IMG/VR virus record: IMGVR_UViG_3300020172_004404
Location: 1-34,341 of that record
Origin: a virus
DNA: 34,341 bases
Reading direction: 5' to 3' (one strand)
Shown: piece by piece, positions 16,812 to 23,942 of the stretch
How the letters are laid out: the number at the start of each line of letters is the position of its first letter
Position numbering within the stretch: the first letter of the stretch is position 1
Notes under the pieces: model-generated
What the model was told of the DNA's origin: nothing
Databases searched by the model: none
The model's input: the letters and a program-made list of their open reading frames with translations, nothing else
Made by a program: the position numbers and the translations under genes

Positions 16812-17893
16812 CCCAGCTGGCTTGGACGTTGTCACTGGCCAGCGCACGTGATCAGCTCAACGTCAACGGAGAATACATCTGGGCGTTTCCACCGAATGAG
16901 TTGTTTGATGCTGTTCGCAGCCGAAGTCAGAGTATTTTCAGCAGTGGCAACAGTATCAAAGATCCTGATGTTATTGATTTTGTACAGGGTTGTAACATTG
17001 CGCAACATTTGCTAGATCCCTGGATTGTCAACAAGTTTGAAGAAGCTTTTCTAGACTGGATCAAGGCTGGCACCAGATATCAACTGCAACACTTGGATTT
17101 ATTTAAGTATGTAGGGTTCAGCGCAGGTACACAAGAGAGTTTTATTAACTATTATTTGTTCAATAAAGACCGTAGATTCAGAGTGTTCAGCGGAGACTAC
17201 TGGTGGCACATGGACATATGGACCAAAACAAACATCCGGTGGGATTACATTGAAAATGATGATATCCGTCCTGGGGATGCTTGTATAATCAGTTATCCAT
17301 TTGCGCTGACTGGAGATAAACATCCAAAATTTGAGTGGCTTGTGGATCAATGTAATCAACAAAAAGTACCGCTGTTGGTTGATTTTATCTACTTGCCCAA
17401 CAGTGACGGTGCTGTAAACGTAGACTTATCTGCTGACTGTATTGAACAAATAACTTTTAGTTTTAGCAAGACTTTCCCAGTACAATGTGCTAAAATTGCT
17501 GTAAGAATGTGTAAACAAAAACCCAGCGATCCCATGCAGATGAGCAATGATGAAAACATCTGCAACCGCCTTAGTGCTGGGCTGGCCTTGGATATCATAC
17601 AAAAATTCCCTGTAGACTACAATGTTGTTAAATATCATAGTCGACAACAGTATTGGTGTCAACGCCTGGGGCTTGCTCCCACAAAGGTAGTACATTTTGG
17701 TCTAGGCGATGATTACACTGCTTACGGTCGCAACAAGCAGTCTGCTTGGTGTTCACCGTTTAACGAACAACAGAATCGTTACAATCTAGGTATGCTGTTT
17801 GAAAACGAACAGCTACTTAAAAATTTAGGGATATGTGACTTTGACAACAACATGGTTTTACAACAATCAACCAGTGGAAACTCTTCCCGATGA
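16778..17893 (+). CDS. PLP-dependent aminotransferase-like protein 2
   Basis: 371 residues. It repeats every landmark of the first aminotransferase-like protein: SAGTQES (115-121), RPGDACIISYPFALTGD (164-180), LLVDFIYLP (199-207) with Asp202, and FSFSKTFPV (228-235) with Lys231 as the predicted Schiff-base lysine. Between SAGT and PGD both copies share an R(R/M)(F/M)R..(S/L)G(D/E)Y pattern. The two have diverged well beyond recent duplication, so they may form a heterodimer or act on different substrates. The N-terminus has about 20 extra residues. The start at 16778 overlaps the beta-sandwich gene by 34 bp. Its C-terminal codons overlap the following endonuclease gene by 59 bp, in a different frame. 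Confidence 0.72.
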   Translation: MSTTGTDINQITQLAWTLSLASARDQLNVNGEYIWAFPPNELFDAVRSRSQSIFSSGNSIKDPDVIDFVQGCNIAQHLLDPWIVNKFEEAFLDWIKAGTRYQLQHLDLFKYVGFSAGTQESFINYYLFNKDRRFRVFSGDYWWHMDIWTKTNIRWDYIENDDIRPGDACIISYPFALTGDKHPKFEWLVDQCNQQKVPLLVDFIYLPNSDGAVNVDLSADCIEQITFSFSKTFPVQCAKIAVRMCKQKPSDPMQMSNDENICNRLSAGLALDIIQKFPVDYNVVKYHSRQQYWCQRLGLAPTKVVHFGLGDDYTAYGRNKQSAWCSPFNEQQNRYNLGMLFENEQLLKNLGICDFDNNMVLQQSTSGNSSR

Positions 17894-18278
17894 TTGTGTA
17901 GGCTTTGTTTATATGATTACCAATATTACATCTCAACGCAAATACATAGGCAAAAAACTTGCAAAATTCTCCAAGACAACTTATAAAACTGTAAAACTCA
18001 AAAACGGCACCAAGAAAAAAAAGAAAATTCGCAACAAAGTTGACAGCGACTGGCAAGACTATTACGGTAGTAGCCCTGAGCTTACCAAAGATGTGGAATT
18101 GTTAGGCAAAGACAACTTCTCTCGAGAGATACTGTATTACTGCAAATCTAAATCAGAATGCAGTTATATTGAGGCTCGCGAACAATTTTCAAGACAAGTA
18201 CTGGAAAGCAAAGATTACTATAACGGACATATACAAGTGCGAGTGCATGGAAATCACATACGCGGTAAAATTCAATGA
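17835..18278 (+). CDS. SegE-like GIY-YIG endonuclease
   Basis: 147 residues from GTG at 17835, with a weak AGGG SD four bases upstream; a TTG at 17841 is an alternative. The GIY-YIG pair is visible as GFVY (23-26) and KYIGKK (36-41). It is followed by the family's lysine-rich segment, SDWQDYYGSS, and the helix SYIEAREQF holding a likely catalytic Glu. This matches the SegE-like GIY-YIG proteins common in T4-like phages, which include homing endonucleases that cut relatives lacking the gene. Homing activity here is inference. The whole start region lies inside the end of the aminotransferase-like gene, and the ATGA stop/start overlap couples it to the hydrolase that follows. Its presence fits a mobile accessory island. 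Confidence 0.75.
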   Translation: MTLTTTWFYNNQPVETLPDDCVGFVYMITNITSQRKYIGKKLAKFSKTTYKTVKLKNGTKKKKKIRNKVDSDWQDYYGSSPELTKDVELLGKDNFSREILYYCKSKSECSYIEAREQFSRQVLESKDYYNGHIQVRVHGNHIRGKIQ

Positions 18279-19297
18279 ACAATAAATTTTTGCTAACTGT
18301 GTTCATAGGCGATGTTGACATTTCACTTGCCAATGCTGCCAAAACACACGATCCAGATGCATTCTTAATAGATACAAAAAATTACAAAAGTATTATAGCA
18401 AATGATTTAACCAGGCACACCACAATTTATACAAGTTTAGGCGATTTACCAAAACACCCCCAAGTATTGGTTGATATCTGTTTATTGGCTGACAATGTTG
18501 TTTATTGCCCACCGCTCCGTTGGAGTGATAACAAAACAGCAGACGATTTTAACCCAACAGATAGCGTTCAAGGTTTAACAGAAAACTTGTTATTAGTATT
18601 AGCTCAGCACAAAAAAATTAAAAGTATTGACCTGGCTCCAATAGTGCAACCAATGCCGTTGGTTGATCAGAGAAAAACTGATCAAACGCAATTATGGTTT
18701 GCTGGTTGTAGCATGAGTCATGGCGTTGGTGTAGATCCATCACAACGTTACGGTCAACTTGTTGCCAATGAATTAAATATGGAAGCAAGTTTTTTAACAA
18801 GAGGTGGTTCATCTATTAGTTGGGCCAGTGATCAAATTGTGAGATCTGACATCAGAGAGGGAGATATTGTAATTTTTGGATTGACTAATATTGCTAGATT
18901 GCCCTATGTTAAAGATAAAACTTTGCTTCCGGGTGTGACAATATTAACATACAATACTGTTAAAGATTTAGAATCATTATTACCCAAACACAACCTTTGG
19001 TCAGAGAATACATTTTATCAACACCTACTGTCAATTGACCGAGCAATAAACTTCTGCAACAAAGTCAAGGCAAAATTAATTTTGTTTGGACTACTTGTTA
19101 ACAATTCACCAAATCTTCTTAGAGCTGTGTCTCAAAAATCAAATTTTGTAGGCTATCCTTATAAAATATCTCAAGAAAACGTATCAGGCAAACTAGCATT
19201 TTTGCCAATTTACACAGACTTGGGCACCGACAACAATCACCCAGGCCCGCTACAACATCAGCAATTTGCAAAATTTCTCTTGACTCAGCTCAAATAA
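18275..19297 (+). CDS. SGNH/GDSL-type hydrolase-like protein
   Basis: 340 residues. The first ~135 residues are not recognised. Residues about 139-340 carry the SGNH blocks: AGCSMSHGVGV (143-153) with Ser146 as nucleophile, RGGSS (176-180) giving the oxyanion Gly, GLTN (202-205) giving Asn, and TDNNHPG (318-324) giving the Asp319-x-x-His322 pair. Such enzymes remove acyl groups from sugars or lipids. In a phage this could mean editing an O-acetylated surface glycan or glycan-like product, but the substrate is not visible. It is the last plus-strand gene of the island, coupled to the endonuclease gene by ATGA. A possible promoter for the structured RNA (TTGACT at 19280) lies in its last codons. 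Confidence 0.65.
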   Translation: MNNKFLLTVFIGDVDISLANAAKTHDPDAFLIDTKNYKSIIANDLTRHTTIYTSLGDLPKHPQVLVDICLLADNVVYCPPLRWSDNKTADDFNPTDSVQGLTENLLLVLAQHKKIKSIDLAPIVQPMPLVDQRKTDQTQLWFAGCSMSHGVGVDPSQRYGQLVANELNMEASFLTRGGSSISWASDQIVRSDIREGDIVIFGLTNIARLPYVKDKTLLPGVTILTYNTVKDLESLLPKHNLWSENTFYQHLLSIDRAINFCNKVKAKLILFGLLVNNSPNLLRAVSQKSNFVGYPYKISQENVSGKLAFLPIYTDLGTDNNHPGPLQHQQFAKFLLTQLK

Positions 19298-19307
19298 TCA
19301 GTAATAA
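19280..19307 (+). promoter_or_regulatory. Possible promoter for the structured RNA
   Basis: TTGACT (19280-19285) and TAATAA (19302-19307) with a 16-nt spacer would start transcription close to 19314, near the first base of the 5' arm of the long-range helix. The -10 is a weak match, and read-through from the upstream operon is an alternative. Confidence 0.35.
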
Positions 19308-19309
19308 AA

Positions 19310-19735
19310 GGCGTTAGATAACTCGCACAGGTTTATTTCTTGTGCCCTAGACCTGGATCTCGGATCACAGGGATGGAAGTCTTGCCGCGCCAGCAAGCAC
19401 TCAATCACTATCCTTGACAGGACGAAGATCGCAAATTGCCGCGGTTTGATTGTTTGAAACCAATATAAAAGGCTAAAAAGACGCTACAGTGATGTAGCAA
19501 GTTTGTGTAATGTGTTAGCGTATGTTATACAGATTGCCGTTGTGATAAAGACGGAGCTCGAGGTACAGGACAACCGCCTCTGCAATTGCTCTAACGCTAT
19601 GTGACTGGTTCAACTCAGATGATGCCAGATATTCTTTGCCCTGTGCGGGCAAAGTGTGACCGATTAATCTAGATGATACTGAAAGTCAAGTGTAGAGCAA
19701 AGCGAATACACAGACTTCGTGCAACGAAGTCTTTA
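19310..19735 (+). ncRNA. Putative large structured non-coding RNA, unknown family
   Basis: The 439 nt between two convergent genes hold no credible gene but many perfect helices. Long range: GCGTTAGA (19311-19318) with TCTAACGC (19590-19597), extendable by one G-T pair. Local: GCACA/TGTGC (19325/19341); CCTGGATC with GATCaCAGG (19352/19363); CTTGC/GCAAG (19381/19393); GGTTT/AAACC (19443/19457); GCTACA/TGTAGC closing a GTGA (GNRA) tetraloop (19483/19493); GATTGC/GCAATT (19532/19582); GAGG/CCTC (19560/19577); CTTTGCCC/GGGCAAAG (19634/19647). A terminator closes the 3' end. A T-loop-like GGTTCAAC occurs at 19607. The plus strand is preferred because the terminator's T run lies on that side. It could be a phage 'ornate large RNA' of the GOLLD/ROOL type or a new class; I recognise no family. 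Confidence 0.62.
19712..19735 (+). terminator. Rho-independent terminator at end of the structured RNA
   Basis: AGACTTCGT (19712-19720), loop GCA, ACGAAGTCT (19724-19732), then TT. The 9-bp perfect stem has a T-rich tail only in the plus direction. The tail is short, so termination may be partial. It lies 2 nt before the stop of the convergent radical SAM gene. Confidence 0.65.
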
Positions 19736-19736
19736 A

Positions 19737-21296
19737 TCAACTCAATATGGCAGCTGGTGCTGACTGTATTGGAATTACTAAATGATTTTTTGAAGTCACG
19801 AAATCAAATCCTTGCATGGATAATATGCGTTGATGATTGGCAGCAACGTCATCAAGTGCTTCTTCGCCAAGACTGTAACCCAATTTGGTTGCGTGTTCAA
19901 TTAATGTAACCCATCGTTGATATCTAGCATTGACTGTGAGTGAGGGATTTTGATCTGAACGCCACTCTATTGAGTTGTTGTGCCCGTGTACCCATTCAAT
20001 ACCAAGATCTGACTGCATGGCTTCTATAGGTGTGCCTGGTAAGATAGTCATGGTGTATTTTAGACTTATACCAAGGATAGTTCGATTGATAATATAACGT
20101 TGGTATTGTGTGAACATGTTCAACGTATCTTGAAAGTCCTGTTCAGTTTCTGTTGGATACCCCACTAGAGTCAACATGAAATTTGTAATACTGTACTTCT
20201 CACACATTTGCAAGTGATAGTCAATGTCTGCGTTTGAAAACTTTTTGCCCATGTGAGTTCTCACTCTCTCGCTGCCACTTTCTACTCCCACCGCCAAATG
20301 GTTACATCCTGTGCTGGCCATGAGTTTGTACATACGGTCTGAATGACTACTTCGTGGACGTATAATAAATTGTCCACTGAAGGTTAATTTTTTTAGTTCT
20401 GGGTATTGCGTTTGATATTGATCCACGGCTTCTAGCAATTCCATAAACTGTTTTATACTACCATTGATCAAGCTGTCGTTGAACCAAAAATCAGTTACTC
20501 CAGTTTGTTGCCAATGTTGGACCATTTCGTCGGCCAAACTGCGCCCACTCCGATACTTGAATTTTTTCCAAATAGCACCCACATCGCAAAAGGTACAACG
20601 CCGCACACACCCTCGACTGCCGTTGAGTGTTATTACTTGTCGATTACGCGGCCCACAATAGTTGCTGAGCTTGATTTTTCTATAACTGTTGTTGCTGACT
20701 GAGTCAAGATCTTCGATTGCTGTTGGCCATGTGTTGATGACTTGCTGATTGTTGATACCAACTGCATAAAAGTTTCCTGCTAAAAAATCTGTAAATACTT
20801 GATCACCTTCTCCCAGTACATAATAGTCAACAATGCTGTGTTTGGCCAGCCAACTACCAAATGTCATTGTGGTGCCACGCACTTGATAGGGTGAGCTTAC
20901 TCCTGGACCACCAATAATGGTTGTTAAGTTTGGTGCATATTGTTGGCATGCACGTAAAAATCTTTCAGCCCATTGATTTTGCATGTAACTGAACACAGTT
21001 ATAGCCATAGCATCGCATCCACTTTGCACAATTTTATGCACAACATCATTGATCAAATTGTCAACAGCAATGTCTAACTCTTTGGGTAAGGTATCTAAAT
21101 TATTTTGACTGTACGGGATGGTTTTAGACCAAATGTCTGCACCATGTTGCTGATGGAATTCACTGTTGAGATCGTAAACCACATAGTCTACCTGTTGTGA
21201 TTCGCACACCCCGGCTAAAAATGCCAGTGCCGCAGGCGCACGTAACAAAGACAACTGTGCGCTGGCAACCAATGCTACTTTTTTAAACACCGACAT
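19737..21296 (-). CDS. B12-binding-domain radical SAM-like enzyme
   Basis: 519 residues from ATG at 21296 (TTG at 21302 is an alternative). Residues about 5-185 look like the Rossmann-like cobalamin-binding domain of this family: a first beta strand VALVASAQLSL, CDAMAITVFSY, TTIIGGPGVSS and VDYYVLGEGD. No DxHxxG motif is visible, so any cobalamin would lack a protein histidine ligand there. The radical SAM domain begins near residue 220, with the iron-sulfur cysteines in GCVRRCTFC (Cys230, 234, 237; CX3CX2C). It continues through FWFNDSLI, an AVGVESGSERV strand and a LTLVGYPTE strand. Relatives perform methylations, rearrangements or carbon-carbon bond formation; the substrate is unknown. It is last in the minus-strand operon, overlapping the beta-sandwich gene by 14 bp and ending in TGA beside the RNA terminator. 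Confidence 0.8.
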   Translation of the reverse strand: MSVFKKVALVASAQLSLLRAPAALAFLAGVCESQQVDYVVYDLNSEFHQQHGADIWSKTIPYSQNNLDTLPKELDIAVDNLINDVVHKIVQSGCDAMAITVFSYMQNQWAERFLRACQQYAPNLTTIIGGPGVSSPYQVRGTTMTFGSWLAKHSIVDYYVLGEGDQVFTDFLAGNFYAVGINNQQVINTWPTAIEDLDSVSNNSYRKIKLSNYCGPRNRQVITLNGSRGCVRRCTFCDVGAIWKKFKYRSGRSLADEMVQHWQQTGVTDFWFNDSLINGSIKQFMELLEAVDQYQTQYPELKKLTFSGQFIIRPRSSHSDRMYKLMASTGCNHLAVGVESGSERVRTHMGKKFSNADIDYHLQMCEKYSITNFMLTLVGYPTETEQDFQDTLNMFTQYQRYIINRTILGISLKYTMTILPGTPIEAMQSDLGIEWVHGHNNSIEWRSDQNPSLTVNARYQRWVTLIEHATKLGYSLGEEALDDVAANHQRILSMQGFDFVTSKNHLVIPIQSAPAAILS

Positions 21297-21801
21297 TGCC
21301 AAGATCCTGTTTGAATTTGCCCAACGCTTGTGTTAGTGCTTGTTGGTTTTCTTCAGTTGGCACAAACAATCCAATCATTGAGCCATTGCGTTGAATGTTT
21401 TGTTTTACAATCCAGTTTACCAAGGGTGTCTGTACTGGTATTGAGTACACACCATTTGGTCCCCATGTCAACCCAGCAAGTAGTGTGACATCGTCAAATC
21501 TAAATGTGCCCTGTGACTTGACCCACTCGGGTAAACAAACATCTTGTACCCAGATGTTTTTTAATGTAACTGTTTGATCTTGTAAAATAATGCCCTGGTC
21601 ATGAACTATATTAAAATTTTGTTTGCCCCAGCGTTCAATGTCAAATGTGTGCGCACCATCAACAACATCATAGTTGACTTTGACATATTCGTATGAGCTG
21701 GTAAAGTCGTGGTCAACTAACACATCGCCGTCAATGCCAATGCGTATTTTTGGCCAGCCGTTGCACTCTGTGGCTTCAAATTCAAACAGTACAGTTTGCA
21801 T
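21283..21801 (-). CDS. Small beta-sandwich protein 2, carbohydrate-binding-module-like
   Basis: 172 residues, a likely distant paralogue of the protein at 16332-16811. The strands run TVLFEFEATE, PKIRIGIDGDVLVDHDF, YVKVNYDVVDGAHTFDIERW and LQDQTVTLKNIWVQDV. The C-terminal part repeats GPNGVYSIP and PLVNWIV. The first ~90 residues look like a calcium-dependent carbohydrate-binding module of the xylan-binding type (IDG turn, DGAHTFDI strand), by pattern only. In this half of the island it directly precedes the radical SAM gene, whereas its relative sits between the aminotransferase-like genes, so each enzyme group has one. The ATG at 21801 overlaps the upstream stop by one base (TAATG). It has no signal peptide. 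Confidence 0.5.
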   Translation of the reverse strand: MQTVLFEFEATECNGWPKIRIGIDGDVLVDHDFTSSYEYVKVNYDVVDGAHTFDIERWGKQNFNIVHDQGIILQDQTVTLKNIWVQDVCLPEWVKSQGTFRFDDVTLLAGLTWGPNGVYSIPVQTPLVNWIVKQNIQRNGSMIGLFVPTEENQQALTQALGKFKQDLGNVGV

Positions 21802-22133
21802 TAGAATTGATCAGGCCAGTCCCTAAACAACGCATGTTGAATATTACCAGACACATACTGATTAAAGCTCTGATGTTTTTCTTCAAGCTCGCCTTCCTGT
21901 GGTACCACTCGTTTGAACGCTGATTCCAGTTGCGCCATGTCGTTGAACTCCATGAGTATCATCCACTCTGGCATGTCTGCAATACTGCGAAATCCCATTT
22001 TACAACGTGTGATGCGATAGCTTTGCATTTTGCCTTCACCAACAAGATGATCAAAAAAACCTTTCATGTTGTTGACCCAATCAAGATCTGATATGTCACC
22101 TTCTTTGTCTGCCCATATAGTATAAATGTCCAT
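21801..22133 (-). CDS. DUF6614-like small protein
   Basis: 110 residues. The pattern MDIYTIWADKEG, FFDHLVGEGKMQSYRITRCK, MGFRS, EWMILMEFNDMAQLESAF, then HALFRDWPDQF matches what I recall of the DUF6614 family. That family has a ferredoxin-like (dimeric alpha-beta barrel) fold and is widespread in proteobacteria, with no assigned function. A clean SD, AAGGAG, lies 8 nt upstream of the ATG at 22133, the best ribosome site of this operon. The stop overlaps the next start (TAATG). Such barrels often bind small molecules or serve as monooxygenase-like folds. Its position beside a radical SAM enzyme suggests an accessory or product-binding role, which is speculation. Confidence 0.6.
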   Translation of the reverse strand: MDIYTIWADKEGDISDLDWVNNMKGFFDHLVGEGKMQSYRITRCKMGFRSIADMPEWMILMEFNDMAQLESAFKRVVPQEGELEEKHQSFNQYVSGNIQHALFRDWPDQF

Positions 22134-22142
22134 GTATTCTCC

Positions 22143-22586
22143 TTAAGTCATTGGTCCTAGTATTTCAAATCCATCTATTTCGCTTTTGTATAGATGTGCT
22201 TGTTCCAAGTACAAGTATTGGAACCCCCGTTGTTTGTAAATTGCGCATTCAGTTTTTAGTGTTTCAATTCCCAATCTAAGTTTGGGATTATTGTAGTTCC
22301 AGGCAAACTGATCACACAATGCATTGTGCTGATCAAATCTACGTATCAAACTCCAGGCCACTAATTTTTCTCTGTCAAAATAACCAATAACATCAGACAT
22401 GGGATCATGATATCGACTGCGGAACACTGGCATTACACTAGCAAAGCGTTTGTGGATACAGTATGTACGATAAATGTCATCAAGTTGTGCTAAATCATCA
22501 TCATTTTGTTTGTTGATGTACTGCCAGCCGACTGTTGGCGTATAATTGGTCTTGCTTAAATCAACACGAGCAAATTGGTAAGTCAT
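22143..22586 (-). CDS. GNAT-like acyltransferase-fold protein (tentative)
   Basis: 147 residues. The order of elements suggests the GNAT fold: an N-terminal helix (DDLAQLDDIYRTYCIH), a central strand with VIGYFDREKLVAWSLI, then QFAWNYNNPKLRLGIETLK and the helix-strand pair CAIYKQRGFQYLYLEQ. The segment 'NP.LRLG...L..E...Y...GF.YLYL' recalls the C-terminal half of aminoacyl-tRNA-protein transferases and similar GNATs. The usual acetyl-CoA loop (Q/RxxGxG/A) is not clearly present, so activity is uncertain. The start overlaps the preceding stop by four bases (ATGA). The TAA at 22143 is followed after 9 nt by the DUF6614-like gene. Confidence 0.42.
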   Translation of the reverse strand: MTYQFARVDLSKTNYTPTVGWQYINKQNDDDLAQLDDIYRTYCIHKRFASVMPVFRSRYHDPMSDVIGYFDREKLVAWSLIRRFDQHNALCDQFAWNYNNPKLRLGIETLKTECAIYKQRGFQYLYLEQAHLYKSEIDGFEILGPMT

Positions 22587-23437
22587 TGTAGACCATCTTC
22601 CTTTAGTAAGTGTTGTATGTCACTGCTGTGCTTGAACCATTTATCGTTATCCACCGGCAGTTGACGTCCAGTTTGTTGCTCAATTTTATAGTCAATGTAG
22701 GCTTCTTGCATTACATTTAATTGTGGTAATCTAAATTGTTGTCCAGAAAGTATATCTTCTACTGTGTTGTCGCACCTGGTGCAAATGTTATAAAACGGTT
22801 GTCTTGACAGAAACTCGTTATGTAACCAACTTAGTTTATCAAAATCTATTTTTGTTGTGCCATCCCACCACGAGGTCAACTTTTTAACTGATCTGCAAAA
22901 TTTTTCAAAGTTATAAAAGTCACCGTAGTTGAATACAAACATGTTAGCATCCGCAGGTACATGGTTGACAATGTTGGGCATGCTATTGGTGTTGTGGAAT
23001 GACAACTTAAAATGTTCTCTTAGAATACCACGTGGACAATCAGGATGTTCTTGATCAAACTGTTGACCGTCTTTAAAAAAATGTTTTTTAATATGCTCGC
23101 GAACTGGAATGTAATCACGATTGTTCATTTTGTTCCAGGTGTTGATCTCAAGCATGTCAGGATCAACACCAAAGTCACCTGTGCGCAAATAACTTATGCA
23201 TAACCAAGGTAGTAAATCTTCATGCTGTGCTTGTATTACCACAATTGATCCTTGGAAATCTGATTTAACACCCTCGACTGCTTTGAACACTGGTGTTTCC
23301 AGATAGTGTTTGCTGTGTGCGGCACCATTACTATTGAATGGCAATGGCGTGTCAATTGGAATTTTGGCCACAACAGTGTTTAACACAAACTCCAAATAAT
23401 GTCCATGGGTACCTCCAACAAAGTAAATTGGTATCAT
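22583..23437 (-). CDS. Unrecognised protein, possibly sulfotransferase-like
   Basis: 284 residues. The N-terminus MIPIYFVGGTHGHYLEFVLN is a hydrophobic strand followed by a Gly-rich turn and a helix, similar in layout to the 5'-phosphosulfate loop of sulfotransferases or a loose P-loop. The remainder has IVVIQAQHEDLLPWLCISY, a strand ANMFVFNYGDFYNFEKFC, and a C-terminal Cys pair in YNICTRCDN (CTRC). The function is not recognised, and the sulfotransferase idea rests only on the N-terminal pattern. It overlaps both neighbours by four bases (ATGA), so it is translated as part of the gp26-led operon. It ends in TGA. Confidence 0.45.
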   Translation of the reverse strand: MIPIYFVGGTHGHYLEFVLNTVVAKIPIDTPLPFNSNGAAHSKHYLETPVFKAVEGVKSDFQGSIVVIQAQHEDLLPWLCISYLRTGDFGVDPDMLEINTWNKMNNRDYIPVREHIKKHFFKDGQQFDQEHPDCPRGILREHFKLSFHNTNSMPNIVNHVPADANMFVFNYGDFYNFEKFCRSVKKLTSWWDGTTKIDFDKLSWLHNEFLSRQPFYNICTRCDNTVEDILSGQQFRLPQLNVMQEAYIDYKIEQQTGRQLPVDNDKWFKHSSDIQHLLKEDGLQ

Positions 23438-23940
23438 GGCGTACGAGGATCTTCTCTATGTTGAAACAATGCCTGCAGATATTCTTCTGGCCAGGTACTG
23501 TAGAATCCTTTTCGGGCCACTAACTTGGCCTTGGTATTTAAATCGCTCAAACTCTGCACAAGGATCATTGCATATTTTCCTTGATTCATGATGACACCGT
23601 TGACGTTTTCTACATCGTCGGGGTGATCTTCCAGAGCCAAGATGTCAGCTGGCAATAAAAATTCAGTATTGGCTGTTGCAATACTTGACGAAAACAAGTC
23701 ATGATTCCATTCTTGGGGATTGTATGCGTAGATGACAACTTCTTTGTTGCCCATGCCATACCGAGCTCTATTTTTAAGGTCATAATAAGGGTCTGATCCA
23801 AGATATATTTCGTAACTTTTTTTAAGTCTAGCTGATCTAGCATATGGGCATGGTGGAAACCCGCCCAGAGCTGTGTGCGGGACTTCTACAAAATTAACAA
23901 TCCAATTCTCGATATCTTGGCGTACTTGATCTATGTCCAT
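23434..23940 (-). CDS. Conserved-looking protein with a PPCPYAR motif
   Basis: 168 residues that I cannot assign. The N-terminal part reads DIENWIVNFVEVPHTALGGF and then PPCPYARSARL (residues about 29-39), a striking block with one cysteine and a Tyr/Arg pair that looks like an active or binding site. Downstream are strands such as EVVIYAYNPQEW and ILVQSLSDLNTKAKLVARKG, suggesting a small alpha/beta domain. The start ATG at 23940 is 2 nt after the stop of the gp26 -1 frame extension, and the stop overlaps the next start (ATGA). It is the first accessory gene after gp26. There is no signal peptide or membrane segment. Confidence 0.5.
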   Translation of the reverse strand: MDIDQVRQDIENWIVNFVEVPHTALGGFPPCPYARSARLKKSYEIYLGSDPYYDLKNRARYGMGNKEVVIYAYNPQEWNHDLFSSSIATANTEFLLPADILALEDHPDDVENVNGVIMNQGKYAMILVQSLSDLNTKAKLVARKGFYSTWPEEYLQALFQHREDPRTP

Positions 23941-23942
23941 GA

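Noticed and set aside
19595-19630. A tRNA gene, suggested by the GGTTCAAC T-loop-like sequence
   Set aside because: The flanking bases do not form a 5-bp T stem, and no acceptor or anticodon arms fit around it.
19298-19736. A group I intron with GTTCA- and AGATAT-like elements
   Set aside because: The P7-type pairing between them does not hold, and both neighbouring genes are complete, so no split exon is evident.
19673-19909. A 78-codon plus-strand open frame across the RNA terminator and the radical SAM gene
   Set aside because: It runs antisense to the conserved radical SAM C-terminus, contains the terminator hairpin and has no ribosome site.
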